Origin: Seiridium cupressi
Lineage: Eukaryota; Ascomycota; Sordariomycetes; Amphisphaeriales; Sporocadaceae
Length of the DNA: 64,000 nt
Assembly: GCA_036674765.1 (NCBI GenBank)
Contig: JARVKI010000074.1
Coordinates: forward strand, 1-64,000
Direction of reading: 5' to 3'
The notes under the pieces were generated by a model. It was not told where the DNA came from and searched no databases. It worked only from the letters and a program-made list of their open reading frames with translations. Positions 1-12,717 of the stretch are shown here, piece after piece. The translations under genes and the position numbers were made by a program. How positions within the stretch are numbered: position 1 is the stretch's first letter; each line of letters starts with the position of its first letter.

Positions 1-93
1 TGTTCCTTTTTTTTTTTTTATTTTTTCATCAACCCCACACATAAACACCTTCGTCCCAAATTTCTTTTTATAAACATAAATATTTATCAAAAT

Positions 94-95
<2 letters not shown>

Positions 96-128
<33 letters not shown>
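96..128. repeat. 33-nt T homopolymer
   Basis: An uninterrupted run of 33 T on the + strand. A second T-rich stretch lies at 7-32. Together they sit where the 3' half of the leftmost transporter gene should continue. The run length may be inaccurate because homopolymers are hard to sequence. Confidence 0.95.
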
Positions 129-247
129 CGTAAATTTAGACTTTGTGTAAAATGTCTAGTACTTACTATATATGTCGTTAGCTTTCTTTTCAGTTTTGGA
201 AAGTGGCACAAGAATAGAAGAACACTGTCGGGTGTTTTTATACGTAC

Positions 248-1448
248 CAATAGGACATAATATTTATCCCACCAAACTGTTGCATCGCCTTCAACCCGGT
301 TTAGTATGGATACATTCCAAAGTGGTTTATGACTGACTTGTGAACCGATGCCCAAAAGAAGTCGACGAACAGTCTTCGTGCCGCCGTCGCTGTGACCACG
401 TGCTAGATCTCTCCAGCGAACGGCGTTCTCGCGTTCATAACGAACACTATACGCAATCTCGTTTTTCGCTGCCAGGATAGCAGGATCCGTCGCCTCACGA
501 TTCTCCAAGTCCGCAAGAATGATAATGGCCTCGTCTTCGCGACCGTGAGCGATCAGCCATCGGGGTGATTCCGGCAACCATGGGACGGTGCCGAATATGA
601 CGAACAGGAAGAGAAACTGTAGTGCAAGAGGTAACCTCCAGGCGATAGCACCACCAACAAAAGAGAGCCCGAAACTGATCCAGTTCACCATGGAGAAGCC
701 CACGATGTTCATTGTCATTTCAAGAACCACAAGCTTGCCGCGCCACTTTGTCTGTGATGTTTCGGTTTGCCATACTGGTGCAGTCGCGGTGTTAATGCCG
801 TTTCCGACGCTGGTTGAAGCAAGTCATTATGCTGTACACCGAACTCATGAATACTGCGATCGAAGATTGGTAAACGACTTACCCAGATATTATGCGTCCG
901 ACCATCATATGGGCCACACTGAAAGAAGAGGTCTGAAGGGCGGCTCCAACCGCCATGATACACGAGCCGACCATGATAGTCTTCTTCCTACCGAGTCTCT
1001 CCCCAATTGAAAAAGCCATGATAGCTGCACGAGAAAGACCATGTTAATCATCAATTCCATCACATAAGAAATGTTTGTTTGAGAACTTACCACCAAAGAA
1101 ACAGCCTACGGCATATATCGATGTCACTATAGAGAGCAAATTGGTTTTCTCGCTTCCATTCAAATCGTGAACATTCAAGTAGTCGCTGGAAATTACGACA
1201 CCTGAGAATACACCTTGATCATAGCCAAATAATGCCACTAGCAAACAAGTCAGCAGATTTTGGATGCCATGTCAATGTGGAGTTATTTACTATCTGTTGC
1301 ACAAGCGACCTATTATCGGTATTAGTTAAGAAGTTTGGTATTAATAAGACTTCAATATAAGTCGACTTACCGTGATCCAGAATGTAAGCCATCCTCCACG
1401 GAAGCCGAACCATCTCGACTTCTCCTTCTTATTCGCTAGGGCTCCCAT
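248..1448 (-). CDS. MFS sugar transporter, N-terminal half only; possibly a pseudogene
   Basis: Hexose-type MFS transporter of the plasma membrane. Five exons fit: 1448-1371, about 1250-1091, 1024-883, 809-338 and 288-248. They encode FGYDQGVFSGVV after the first helix, GERLGRKK in the 2-3 loop, VGRIISG, WRGKLVVLEM, then PESPRWLIAHGR, which is the sugar-transporter signature in the central loop. Exon 5 gives AMQQFGGINIMSY, the start of helix 7. Nothing recognisable follows: after the donor at 247 come about 115 nt without transporter sequence and then a 33-nt T run. Helices 7-12 are therefore off the window or lost. The exon 1 donor (GTAAGT, phase 0) has no in-phase AG acceptor; the expected junction near 1253 reads TG. 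The start ATG at 1448 gives MGALANKKEKSRWFGFRGGW, typical of the family. The family is clear; whether the gene works is not. Confidence 0.6.
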
Positions 1449-3793
1449 GTTGACGACCAGTACTGTGTAGGACAAACTTGGCGGACGAGGAGTTGAACAG
1501 GGTATCTGGAGCACAGTTTCGGGCACGCTTGGCAGCGAGTAACAGTGATAACGTTCAGGGGAATTGCCAAAGCCATTGTGCTTATATATTTCCCCAATCG
1601 CCCGCCTGCTTGACTCCGGCATTAGATGCATCTTCGGCAAGCCTCAACTCAGCTGATTATGTCCTACTATTCGCGGCAAGTGTACCAAGACTGTATCCAC
1701 AATGCCGTCACAAATCCTGGCACCTGCATGATTGGAGTGTGTTTGTTGCCATGGGGTTGGGTTTGGAGTTGGATTTAGTGGAGCGCGTTCTTACTGAATA
1801 CTGGGACTGGGCAGTGGGGTGTCGGATCTAGTTGATCGGCGCTGGCCGTGTGATTTCGAGTCGTATGAGCCCTAGCAGTACGTTTCTCGAGAGCAGCACG
1901 GATCGTTACAGTCCATGCTTTGACTTTAACCTGGCTATACGCCAATGAGACGTAAGCTATCCCTGATCGACAACTATATGGTAATTATAGTCTTTCTTTA
2001 AATAGCATGGTGTAGTGGGTTAGAGAAGTTAGTGTAAGTTATAGACTTCAAGACACAAACCATATTCTCATTTAATTCACGTATCATGCAGACGCACGAA
2101 AATGCTTTTGAAATGAACTGTTCCATAAAACCCCATGGGCAAGAAGAGTGGGTTTCCTGGGGAAATGGCAGTGAGGAGGATGCAAAAGCCCACATTAGAA
2201 CGGGTCAATACGTCATATGCCCCAGGCCAGCTCTGTGGAGCGGTCAGCACGGAGCATCCTCTCGGAAAGTGCATCGGATCCCATCCGAAACACGGATACA
2301 GGACGTAGACTCCTGACTCTAGACTCTTACCAAACTAACAGAATAAAAATTGATGTCCCGAACGGTGGAAGCAAAATGAGCCATGAGGAATGGATGCAAT
2401 AACAAGCCAAACCATCGAAATTCTCTGTCAGTCATCGTTATTTAATTCTCAGACATGTTCGGTGCCACGACCTAGGACATAGTCACTAGCCTGGATAGGA
2501 ACGTTGAATTAGTCTCATGAAAAGATAACCAAATAGGAGCAAAGATAGTAAACCAGGTGCCCCGATCCACAACGGTACCTACTATTAGATACCGATAAAG
2601 ACTTTAACGCAGTACTACAGCGGCGGGATGGAAGGGATCCCCTGTTTCCATAAGGAGTGGTTTAAATTCAAAGGGGCCAAAAGAAACAGCAAGCATGAAC
2701 ATGAATGACGAAGTTTAGCACCGTGTTGTGAAAGTACTGCGGCGCGAGTGGCCGCCTCCTCTAAAGCACCCTACGCGGACCTAGTACTTCAAAGGCATGA
2801 ATTCGAGGAATTGACTAAAGTCTACAAGAGATGAAAAGCCGGCAAGGTGCTTGCGTGGCTCTTGGTTGATACTATCTACTCCTTTCTACCACGTTCGCTA
2901 CGTCAGGACCGTCTCACAACATTGTATTTTCGTCAATCGTTCTCGTATATCTCAATGTGCGGAGTATTACATGATCCCTACGGGCAATATTGAGAGCCGT
3001 GCGGCATTACAACTGCCAGGGTTGGCAAAGGTTCTGCTGTTCATGCCATTTTAAATTATGTCGGTTTCAGTTGGAAAGGATGGCCGTCGATTTTGGACCA
3101 ATATTTCCCGCCAAGTGTGTAGCAGCAGTGGATGGAGATCTCATACCGTCTTAGCAACAGGATCTGAGGATAATTAAACTCTTAGACTTTCGAAAAGCAA
3201 TTAGTATCTGCGGTATGAGACTGAGCTTGTTCGATTCCCCGCTTCTAAGAGGAAAATCTCAAGATCATACTCGTCTTACATTGTCGAAATCTTTCTCTGC
3301 TTACCCTACTTGCCATACCTCTTGGCTCCAGTTCCAAGGGCTCGATATGTTAGCGTGTCAGCCAAACCAATCTAAGACTCCTAATTCTTTCACCTATCAT
3401 GTATTTTGGCAAGCGCTTCTTGCCTGGTCTCAAGCTACGGTTTCAACTTAAGCCCTGTCTGGCCTAGCAAGAACTATAAAGTTGAATTCTTTCTCGCATC
3501 CGTAGATGTTCTCTCGTCTGGCCAATGACTTGACTTTGACGCGTTCAACCGCACATGTTCGTTACACGACCTTTTCCGCTCTCTATTTGAGTCAAAGACA
3601 TGCATTGAGAACTACCGACACTTACCAATGATACGTAAGCCCGGTACTAGGTATGTACCGTGCAAATGGGCCGATCATTTATATATAATGCGTTGAGGCG
3701 GAGAGCTTTCGTTTCGGCGGCGAGAAGTCATGGTTATGAATTTCCATGGAACTCGATCGCTAGACCCGTAGAAATAATAGCGTCAGAAACCTC
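1449..3793. other. Gene-poor interval
   Basis: I see no convincing gene here on either strand. The short open frames (up to about 80 codons) show no family motif, no splice-linked continuation and no clear codon bias. The first 400 bases are the 5' flank of the leftward sugar-transporter gene. Confidence 0.5.
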
Positions 3794-4214
3794 GTGTCTT
3801 CCAATGTCTTTGCCGTCCGGCCGGTATCCGATGAGGTGGCCCAATATTGTGCCAATGATGTTACCTATCTCTCACGATTACATGACCTCTATATGGGACG
3901 CATAAGTGTTGAGTGGCTCAGGAAGGTGAAGGAGGAGAGTTCCCGCCGGGCAGCTGAAGCTCATTCTGCCACATATGAACCTCGGTCAGCCAAGAAAGCG
4001 TTGGGACCGTGGCGTGCGGTGGCAGAGAGGCATTTTCTCACCCGCGAGGAAGAGCTGGAGCAAGAGCTTGAGGCATTGGAGGACCTGAGAATAGAGAGAC
4101 TTTCACGGGGTTATTTTTGGATGCGAGAGTGATGATGATTGGTATGACGATGGCCCGACGAGCTGTAGGGATGTTATTGCCAACGAGGACTATCACTACT
4201 ACTATGATGACTAG
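3794..4214 (+). pseudogene. Remnant of a DEDD-type 3'-5' exonuclease (C-terminal part)
   Basis: The frame from 3794 encodes SSNVFAVRPVSDEV, YCANDVTYLSRLHDLYMGR, WLRKVKEESSRR and ALGPW. This matches the end of the fungal RNase H-like 3'-5' exonuclease domain (third exonuclease motif, Y-x3-D) and its conserved basic tail. The catalytic front half (first two acidic motifs) is absent: upstream in this frame a TAG appears within about 45 nt and no in-frame domain sequence is found. A one-base frame change near 4120-4130 is needed to pass from LSRGYFW to an acidic, aromatic tail (ESDDDWYDDGPT and a Tyr-rich end) closing at TAG 4212-4214. Loss of the 5' end plus a frameshift points to a relic. A short unrecognised intron at the frame change is possible but would not restore the missing catalytic part. 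Confidence 0.6.
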
Positions 4215-7200
4215 TTGGACTAAAAATTGGCTGTTGGCAAAGATCATGGGATGCTTCAAGTACGGAAAACATCAAGACTGGCTGTGATAAGTACTGTAGC
4301 TAAAAGACTGGTCTATATTACATAGCAAACAAGCAGCGCCATGCTCCTCTTAACTATGTTACACACTGATTCTAAACTCGACCTTCGTCATTGCTGCGAT
4401 TAGTCTTGGTGGGACTAACAAGGCTTCAATTATGATAATTGGTGTATAATCGACTGGAAGAGCAGACCTTTTCTAATTACATAAAATATGAAGCCCTATA
4501 ATACGCCGTCTAATTCTGTTTATACTTTCACACGGTATATATATATATGTATATATATATACATATATTCTTTTACGATAGTGAAATCGTAATCCAATTC
4601 CGCACGCCTGATACTACTAGTACATCTTTACAGATAACGAGCTTCATACCCATTGTATTGCGTAGCAGTAAATTTTCGAAACATTATTCGTAAAATTTCG
4701 AGGCATGCGCTACGGTACGCCCAATGGACGGCGACGCTGATCAGAATGAGAAGTCAGAGAATTTAGTGGGAGTGCACTCAGGACACATTGTGTTGAAGCA
4801 AAGTGTTGCAGAATTCTGAATTATATTTGAACGTTGATGACATAGCGCCGCACAACGCAGCAAGTATGAGCCGGCGTTTCCACGTTTCTATCCCCCACAT
4901 ACCAACTTCTCGATGGGTGTTCATCACAAGCGGTATCACAAGCTGTGGATGTTTGTTCGGGAGGGGCGGTGCGGCCTTCTTGCATGTGATGAAACGACTG
5001 GCAAAAAAGTGTCAGTTATGGAAGCTTTGCAGGCAATGGACTGACCTACTCAGAGCCCTTGTATTTGAAAATTATTTCCCAAAAGGTGATATACCTTACT
5101 ATCCCTCAATTGGGTTGCGATGGTAAACTTGTAGTGAGGGCAGCCATTAATGCTAGCATGCGTTCGCGAGATGATTGTGTAGTTGATTGGCTACGGAAAC
5201 CAAGCGGATCACGAAGTGCGCTGTCTTCCGCAGAGTGGTCCAGCCGGGAAGCGAAGCGCGAAAGACTGTATTGCATGTCTTCGGGAACATTGATGATAGG
5301 GCGGGCAGAAGCGACGTCTTCCGCACCGTGGCTGGAGAGAGAAGAGGTTTGGGGTTAGTGTCTACGAGGTGCATGATTTCGCTCTTCCTTGCGGCAATGC
5401 GAATCCCATTCCTGATCGTGGGGAATTGGCAAATTTCCTGATCTTGCATCACAAGATAAAGTGCATACTTAAGGTAACAGACAGCGCCAGTGGATGTCTT
5501 GTCGGAGATTTTGGGGGGACCCTGATTAGCCATAGTGCTTGTTTTCACTGGCGTTGTTCTAGCGTGTCCCAGCGGCGTGGTGCGCGGTTGCATCCGTGGA
5601 CAGGGAAGGTGACGCGAGTGCTGTAGCGGGCAGCCTGGGCAATGTGTGCAGGTTGTAATTGGGGTTATGGATAAGACCTGGTGGCTGCGAAACAAGTGCA
5701 GCCGATAAACGATGAGGAAACAAGGGACGTAGATCGGATCTACTGTAGGACATCCTTACTTCTTTATAATCAGAATTCCCTGGGGATCTGCCGAACTTGT
5801 CCAACCGACCCAACTTACACCTCAAGTAAGCCAGCCCTTCGTGGATCAACCGTCCACCCTACGCCCACCCATAACTTGGCGGATCACATTCCGGTAGAGC
5901 ACTCCTCTTTAGGTGTAGTGGGCGCCTCAAAGGGAGTTTGGCCATCTCATGGCCATGATTGGGATGGCGTCAGTGGGCGGTCTAGAAGTTTGCTCGACCT
6001 GACAACCATGGCGGTTCACCTGAGACGGGGGGACATGCCAAGATCACACATTGCATGCTGAAAAGATCAGCCATGAGCCAAGCATATTACTGGGTTAATA
6101 ATAGTCATCAAGACGCCCAAAAAGCCCAGCAATGAGGTACCGGCTGCAGTTCATTAGTCCGGCTTCTTTTCCTTTAATCTCATTTGCTGATGACATGCAC
6201 TGCAAGATGTGTGTAATGGGCTAATGTTGCAGGTGGAACTGTCAGGTCTCAGAGAACAATATCAGTCCAGATATGCTGATCCCCCACCGTAGAAATAGGC
6301 AACAGAAGACAACTGTCCGGACCTCGATCCCGAATTCCCGTTTTGCTGCTCGGCGCCAGTAAAACCCTCTTCTTCCAGGAGCGGTCTCAGTAGGGCGAGT
6401 CCTGAGTTAGAGACAGCAGATGGGCAAGGGGATCTTCAATACTTCAAAATCTCAAAGGGCGTGACCTCAGTGAAAAGTGATCAGAGCCTCCGGGACGAGC
6501 CAAATAACGCCGGCCTCCTACCGTAAGTAGACGTAGATCTGCTCTGCAGAGTGCCTCGTGACAACAAAGTCCACGATATCTTCCGAGTGTGGCGAAAGGA
6601 GCGACATCCATTGCGGTGGACAAGCGTCAACGGTTCGCACGAACAGCGGGGCAAATCTCAGCTCACCGAACGCAATGACGTCGGCTCATGATGCTTCGAA
6701 AAGTTCTCCTTGAAGAGAATGACGTAGAGTTACTCTGGGGAAATCATCGTTGCGAAGCAAAAGGGTTCTGGCCGCTTGTGGGTCGAGAGCATGAGGAGAG
6801 CCTGGGGCTGGCCACGGCTGGCTGCAGCGTCGTACCGGAGCATTGCATAGATCAGACATGTAAGCCACTCTCTGAAAGTCGTGACTGGGCCTAGACCTGA
6901 GGATAACTTCCACGGATGTACAAAGGTGCCAACCCGAGGCCAGATACGTCATTCCCACATTGTTCTTTCTCACTACATGACAAGCTTTTCTGCATATTGA
7001 AGAACAGCTTCGAAAGTCGCGATGCATTGTTCAGAAATCGGCTCAGCCTCCACAGCTTTCCCGTCGGCTATGGCTGCAAGTCGGGCGGAGTCTGCCTTAG
7101 CGTCAGACCCCTAAAGAACCCCGAAAAATGAGGTCATGGGATTCTGATGCAGCATCGAATTGTCGACCCAAATGCCCCTCATCCACAAACACGATACATG

Positions 7201-7734
7201 TAGTACAAAGGTATGCAAACGTTCTGTAAATAAGATCCAAGCGCGATCCTTGACTCCATTGTCATTAGTATACATATTGAAACAACACATGGTTGGGGGC
7301 ATGATTGAAGACCATTGTGACAAAGTATGAGCAGTTGATGCATGGGGGGATATTGTAAAAGGGCGGCCAACTTTTTCAAGTAGAATGGCAACATGATATT
7401 TAAATGGTCCAAGTGAACTAGACTGGTGTGAATCTAGTTCCTATCAAGACCGGAAATCCTATGTGCGAGCCAATCTTCTACGGCGCAATGAATATAAGAA
7501 TTGAGAACCGACAACCGTGAACCCTGGGCCCATGCCCATGATCCCATTTTGTTACCTCCAACGCCGTACATCCCAATAAAAGCAAGGGTATCTGTGTTTC
7601 CAAACATCATGCCATGTTGCTGGCAAAACAAGAATATATGAGAGAAGTGAAAGAGGAGTCCACATCGCCGGAGTCAGACAGGTACAATAGTAGGGACAGC
7701 TACCCATTTTCGGGCATCGGCCACAGGGCGTCGC
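4215..7734. other. Gene-poor interval
   Basis: I see no recognisable gene. The longest frame (5153-5695, minus strand, 180 codons) has no familiar motif, no transmembrane pattern and no clear coding signature, so I do not call it. The interval contains one (TA)n microsatellite at 4536-4568. The last kilobase is the 3' flank of the leftward Clr5-ankyrin gene. Confidence 0.5.
4536..4568. repeat. (TA)n microsatellite
   Basis: About 33 bp of alternating T and A, broken by one GT and one CA step. It is nearly self-complementary, so it could extrude as a cruciform or be unstable in length. No gene lies next to it. Confidence 0.85.
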
Positions 7735-9883
7735 CTAGGCGGATCTTGGTGATGCTGGTTGGCGCACACTCCATTCTTGGAGCAGAGAGGGCTCTTGCAG
7801 AGCCTGGAACTTGCTGAAACGGCCGGTTAGGACACCGCGGGTGGCCTCCAGCCGTGCAAGTTGTTCGTCATATTCCCCGGCGAGTCGAGTATGATCATCG
7901 ATTGTTTGCAGCACACTTCTTCTATCACAGTTGCGCACATGGAAGTTGGCACCCTGATCGAGGAGAACCTTGACGGCGAACTTCTGTCCTAACCGAGCAG
8001 CAACCTGGAGGACTGTTTCGCCACTTCGGTTGCGCGCCTCAAGGTTGGCGCCAGCGGTAATGAGGCGCTTGATGAGAAGCTCGAGGTCTTTGTCGTCTTG
8101 CCCGTCAATAATATGGGCAACAAATGATATAAGAACTGTATCTCCACTTGCGTTATAGTGATTTACATCAACTTTCGCTTGGAGAACCGTCTCGAGATAT
8201 TGAAGCCGCTGGCTGAGAGGGCAGGTTTGCGGGATGGGTTCATCGTTGGCGTCCATCTTCCTCTTGGACACCTTCGTCCCGTTGGCGTGGGCATCTATCG
8301 AAGCCGTTCCCAATATAACTTCAGAGAGGCAGTGAAGAGCATTACGTCCTTGCGAATCCTCAGTGGCATGGCCAGTTTGTGTTGCGTTTGCGTCGACAAT
8401 GATTTTGAGAAGAGCTGCATGGTCTTTTATCTTTTGTTCGGTCCTATCTGTCGTTCTAGGAATACTCAAATGGCTCGGTCGGGCTTCGTCTCTATTTATT
8501 GGTATTGTAGATGCACGCAGGATCATCGGCTTCACTCCGAACGCGTCACGCCGGTTGAGCAGGCTAATGTTCGTAAACTGGCTGGTGATTTCTCTCATGA
8601 ATCCCGAATTAGCCTTGATGTTCTGCCGGAGGATGTGAAAGAATGTCCGCCCGTAAGCATCTGTGGCGTAGAAATTGAATTGCCTTTCACGCAGCATCAT
8701 GACAAGCTCGGCAAGGCGTGAATCTTCCCGAAACCATCCTTCGTGCAGGACGTGTAAGAAGGTTTGGCCTCCGGTGTTGGTTGCGTTTAGGACTGCACTG
8801 GGAGCAGTGGATTCGCTGGCTATTAGTCCGATGAGATTGTCTGTGTCCATTTCAGATGATGCGAGGAAATGATAGATGGTGTTGCCCAGCTGATCTTTTC
8901 CACTGATAGAATCGTATACAGAATTCTCGGTTCTCATGAAGTCACCTGGTAGCGAGTATTTCGCAATACTAGTATCTGTCACACCTTCGGTTTGAGCGCG
9001 AAAATTGGTAATGAGTGGGTGATGAAAGGCTCCTGTGGCGGACCCTGGGGAAAATGCTGATTGATCAGCATCCCCTTCGTTGGAGATGGTAAAACGTTTT
9101 AGGAGTCGAAATATGTCCTTGACGTCGGATTTTGCGTAGCCGTTGACCTCGTGAAGTTTCTGCTTCAACCTGTAATAAGATTCCCTGGAGCTTCCCACGC
9201 TGAAGTTGGTTGAAGTTGTCATTGAGGTGCCCTGTCGACCTACGTCGGGAAAGTAACGGCTAAAGGTTGGATGCGAGGAGTTAGTCGGATGATCAAGGCT
9301 GGCGTTGTGCTGCCCTGCTGGAGGAAGCCTGAAGGTGGTTGTGGTAGTCCTCGGCGGCGTTTGACCGAACATGAAGACGTCGGGCTTCTCTATTGATGAA
9401 CCCGATGAACGCCCAAATGACTTGGTATCCATGGTCTCAGTTCGCTGAAAGTGCTGAAAAGAAGGATCCTGCGCATTGCTCATGGGCGATTGCGCATGGC
9501 TAATGGAACTGGATTGAGACTCCGATCTCCCGCGCTCGCTGTTCTTAAGACCAGCCATGCGCTGGCGTTGCTCAGTGACATCCTTTGGTCGCATCCATCG
9601 CGGATCTTTGCCAAGGAGATGGTTCAGGTGTTTATTGGCGGCTTCTTTCCTGTAAGCTGTAAGTCAGCAGTGCCTATTGATCTGTGCATTTTGCGACGTA
9701 CCCGGGAGACCACACTTCTTCCTCAAGAACCTTCAGTATTTCGTCGACTCTAAGCGAGGTGTAGCAATATAGTCGTGTGAGCCGCCGGGTGCGGTCCGCC
9801 CGCCATTCCTTGGGGCGCCCGCCGCGGTTCGTGCGATTCGTTGCGTTGCTAGTGGCCGACGTTGGTTGCTCATGTGACTGCAT
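7735..9883 (-). CDS. Clr5-like domain protein with ankyrin repeats
   Basis: Two exons: 9883-9702 and 9649-7735 (52-nt intron, GTACGT donor, TTACAG acceptor), giving about 698 residues. Residues from about 20 to 80 (GRPKEWRADRTRRLTRLY, then VDEILKVLEEEVWSPG joined across the intron to KEAANKHLNHLLGKDPRW) resemble the Clr5-type N-terminal domain found on many filamentous-fungal proteins and linked to nucleic-acid binding. A Ser/Thr-rich low-complexity stretch follows. The C-terminal 400 residues hold ankyrin-like units, clearest near the end: SGETVLQVAARLGQKFAVKV and DQGANFHVRN. A regulatory or scaffold role is inferred from the architecture; no target is known. An ATG 14 codons upstream (9925) is an alternative start. 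The two-exon structure is well supported by frame and splice sites. Confidence 0.8.
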
Positions 9884-12717
9884 CTTGGCGATTGATGGAA
9901 TGCGAAAGACGGGCGTCACACACAACGATGTCGGTCGTACCAGGATTGAATCAGATGGAATGAGAAGATGGAACAGCAGTGGTTTTCCATGAGCGAGAAC
10001 GCTCGAGACCTGAGGAGCTGAGATCCATGGTGCGGGCGAGGCTGGCGGCTAGTCTTTAAGACGGGAGTGTGCTTGTAGAGGATGGGCTCAGTCACGTTGG
10101 CGAGGGGCATTGCATGCCGTGTCTTGCATGGGTGCCGGCCGACGGAGGGAGCTTTCATGGGTCGATTGGGTCGCTTGACCGTGACCCGGCCTAGCCTCAA
10201 TAGCCGCACAATAGGATTGTTAGCGGCACCCATTGATCGGGAATCTACAATGCTGCGAGACAAAACGCTAAGACACCAAGGTTAGATACTTGTATAGTCG
10301 CACGGAAGCTAGAGTATTATTTCGCATATCATAGTCTCAAGTATATCTTGTAAAGTCGTCATGTTTAACAAGTCAAGGTGAGTGCTTGGAATTCCTATAC
10401 TCGACAGGCATTAGGTATTCAAGCCCCACCTATACAAATATACAATGTAGAACGTGCCCCGCCTTTGGAGGTTAGAAGAGCGCAGTCCAGAGAACGCGCC
10501 AAAGCGACGGTCCTCATGTTCTCTGTTGCGATCCGAGAGAGCACAAATCACTGCTGCCGTACCTCAGGCTTCGTTCTACGGCTTGTTGAGAGGTGCCATA
10601 CATGCGAATATTACCTCGTTTTCATGCCATCGCGATGCCATCATCATGGTGCAAATACTGATGAGATTGTGGCTTTGTCGCATGTGCCCCTGGTGCTTAG
10701 ACTTTTGGCACACTGTCATGCAGCCATGGCTGCATAAACTGGGGCTGTGTTCAATGGTCTAAGGCCAAGCCGATCTGGAAAAACAACACTTATCTCACGC
10801 AGCAAATCCGGACGGCCCATGCTTTCCTGGGGCAGCGATACATCGTTCCGAGTTTCCCATTCGGCGGCGTCTCTCGTCATCAACTGACATTTCCGCAACA
10901 AGGATTCTGGTGGAGAATTCTCGACTGCCAGACTGCTTGCAGCCAAGCTCCGCCAACAGGAAGCCTTCTCGGCAATCATCACACTGCATCACCGGTTTGG
11001 GCCGCGGACCATCAGCCTTACGGCCAGACCTCGTTCCCATTTTCAACCTCGCAACCTTGGGGAATGTCTCCCCAAGCTGCATGGCGAGTTTGCGGAAGTC
11101 AATTACGCTGGAACATACACGGACTTGATGATGGAAGCGAGATTGGCTTCAGAGTCGGGTTACTAAAGATAGCGATGTAACTAAGGTAACCTGGCCCATG
11201 ACCAGGGATAGAGTTTCCAGCAGCTTTTCAGCTTCGGGAAGGAAGGTTCGCTAGCAAGCCGTTACTGAGCGACATTGACACTAAAGACGATCCGGTCCTA
11301 GCGAACCCGTGCCCCGGGAAGCTCACCAACTCTGGCGTCCGCTGTTTGGAACCAGCATCCACAACAACAACCAACCGTTGACCTGCATGCTTCCGTTAGT
11401 TTGTTATTGCTCGCAGGTTATTAGAGTTCCTCTCTATTCGCCACCACGCTACTAAAGCAGTGCAAGCTCATTCGCTTCTTGAGGTGTAATGTAACACTTT
11501 CCCTTAGAGGTGGACAGAATCTTGGGATGACGATACGACGGAGCGAGCCGGCTGACCCGTTTAGACTGCCCAATTTTGAAGGAATGCCTTAAAGCGAAGC
11601 CTGGCCTTGCTATCTGCTAGGTGCTAGCGCCGGCCGAAGACACATTAATGGACTGAGTGGGGGCCAGGACCAGCGGTAGTATGTAGATGGTACCGTGCTC
11701 TTGTAACGGAAAGGATAATAAGTATTGTGTTAGGTTCGAGTCCTATTAGCGCTATCCACTGGAGGTCGCAGTGCTCCCAATCTTTTTATCTGTAGTAGGC
11801 GCGGAAGTTAACGAAGCTAACAAGTCCCAGTAGCAATGTCATTAATTAATAGGGGATATCGTAAAATGGCATGGGATATTTATAGAAAGATGATAAACTA
11901 ACGTAGAACAATACAATGGTCAGATGCAAGTATGCTGTTATTAGTGGCACCAATGAGTGCTTGGTTCGCGTGAGGTATTTGTGAGCCAGAGCCGACTTTC
12001 TTTCCCGCTAACGAGCCACCTTCTTAGGAGTGTCTCAGCCTTTCTATAGCCAATACAAACCATGCATAGACGCTTGCATTTGAATGGCTTGGCATTTTCC
12101 TCCTTCTCCTTGATCGACAGGTACATCATATAGGGCAAGCGCATACCTCCTAGATGATTGTTAAGAACGAGCCCGGGAGCAAAAGTATCTCTGGTGTCGT
12201 GTTCAGCGTTGGACAAGTTCTTATTTTCGCCGGCTAAATGGTATCTCGTGGGCTTCTGGATGGAACTGGCATATAACAAACCAAAGCAGAATTGTATGCT
12301 ATATTAAAATAACGCACATAGATCGGAACCGTAATTTCTTGCCAATTCCCTTGCACCCAATTCGACTAAATTCTCTTTTCGAAGATGGCAAGCCTCCTCT
12401 GGAGAACTTCATACTTTCTAGTCAGCCGCATTCTCTAGTCCCCTCTTATGTCCTTGTCATTCACGGTTTTAGAAACACTAGATCAACTACAATGAAGACC
12501 TTGTATTCCCTGATTAGGGGAACTGATATATCGTCATTCTACGGGATATACACGCTAGAAGGGTACCTGGCGGTCTACCCAGCTGCAATGGACCGAACTA
12601 CAGAGTTCATCCATATGATGCACACGGCGTCAATGCTGTAACGAGCCGACCGGAACTCCGAAGAAATGCATTCTCCCACTCTTGTTTTTACAGCCTCGGT
12701 GATTCGTCCCAGTCGTA
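9884..12717. other. Gene-poor interval with one tRNA-like sequence
   Basis: I find no convincing protein gene. Frames up to about 119 codons occur on both strands without family motifs. At about 11672-11751 there is a weak tRNA-like arrangement (near-complementary ends and a GGTTCGAGTCC T-arm) that I do not call as a tRNA. The first few hundred bases are the promoter side of the Clr5-ankyrin gene. Confidence 0.45.

Noticed and set aside
3224..3242. TTGTTCGATTCC words resembling a tRNA T-arm (also on the minus strand near 13990)
   Set aside because: The flanking bases do not pair and no acceptor, D or anticodon arms are present.
5153..5695. 180-codon frame on the minus strand
   Set aside because: No motif, no supported splice partners, and overlapping frames of similar length on the other strand.
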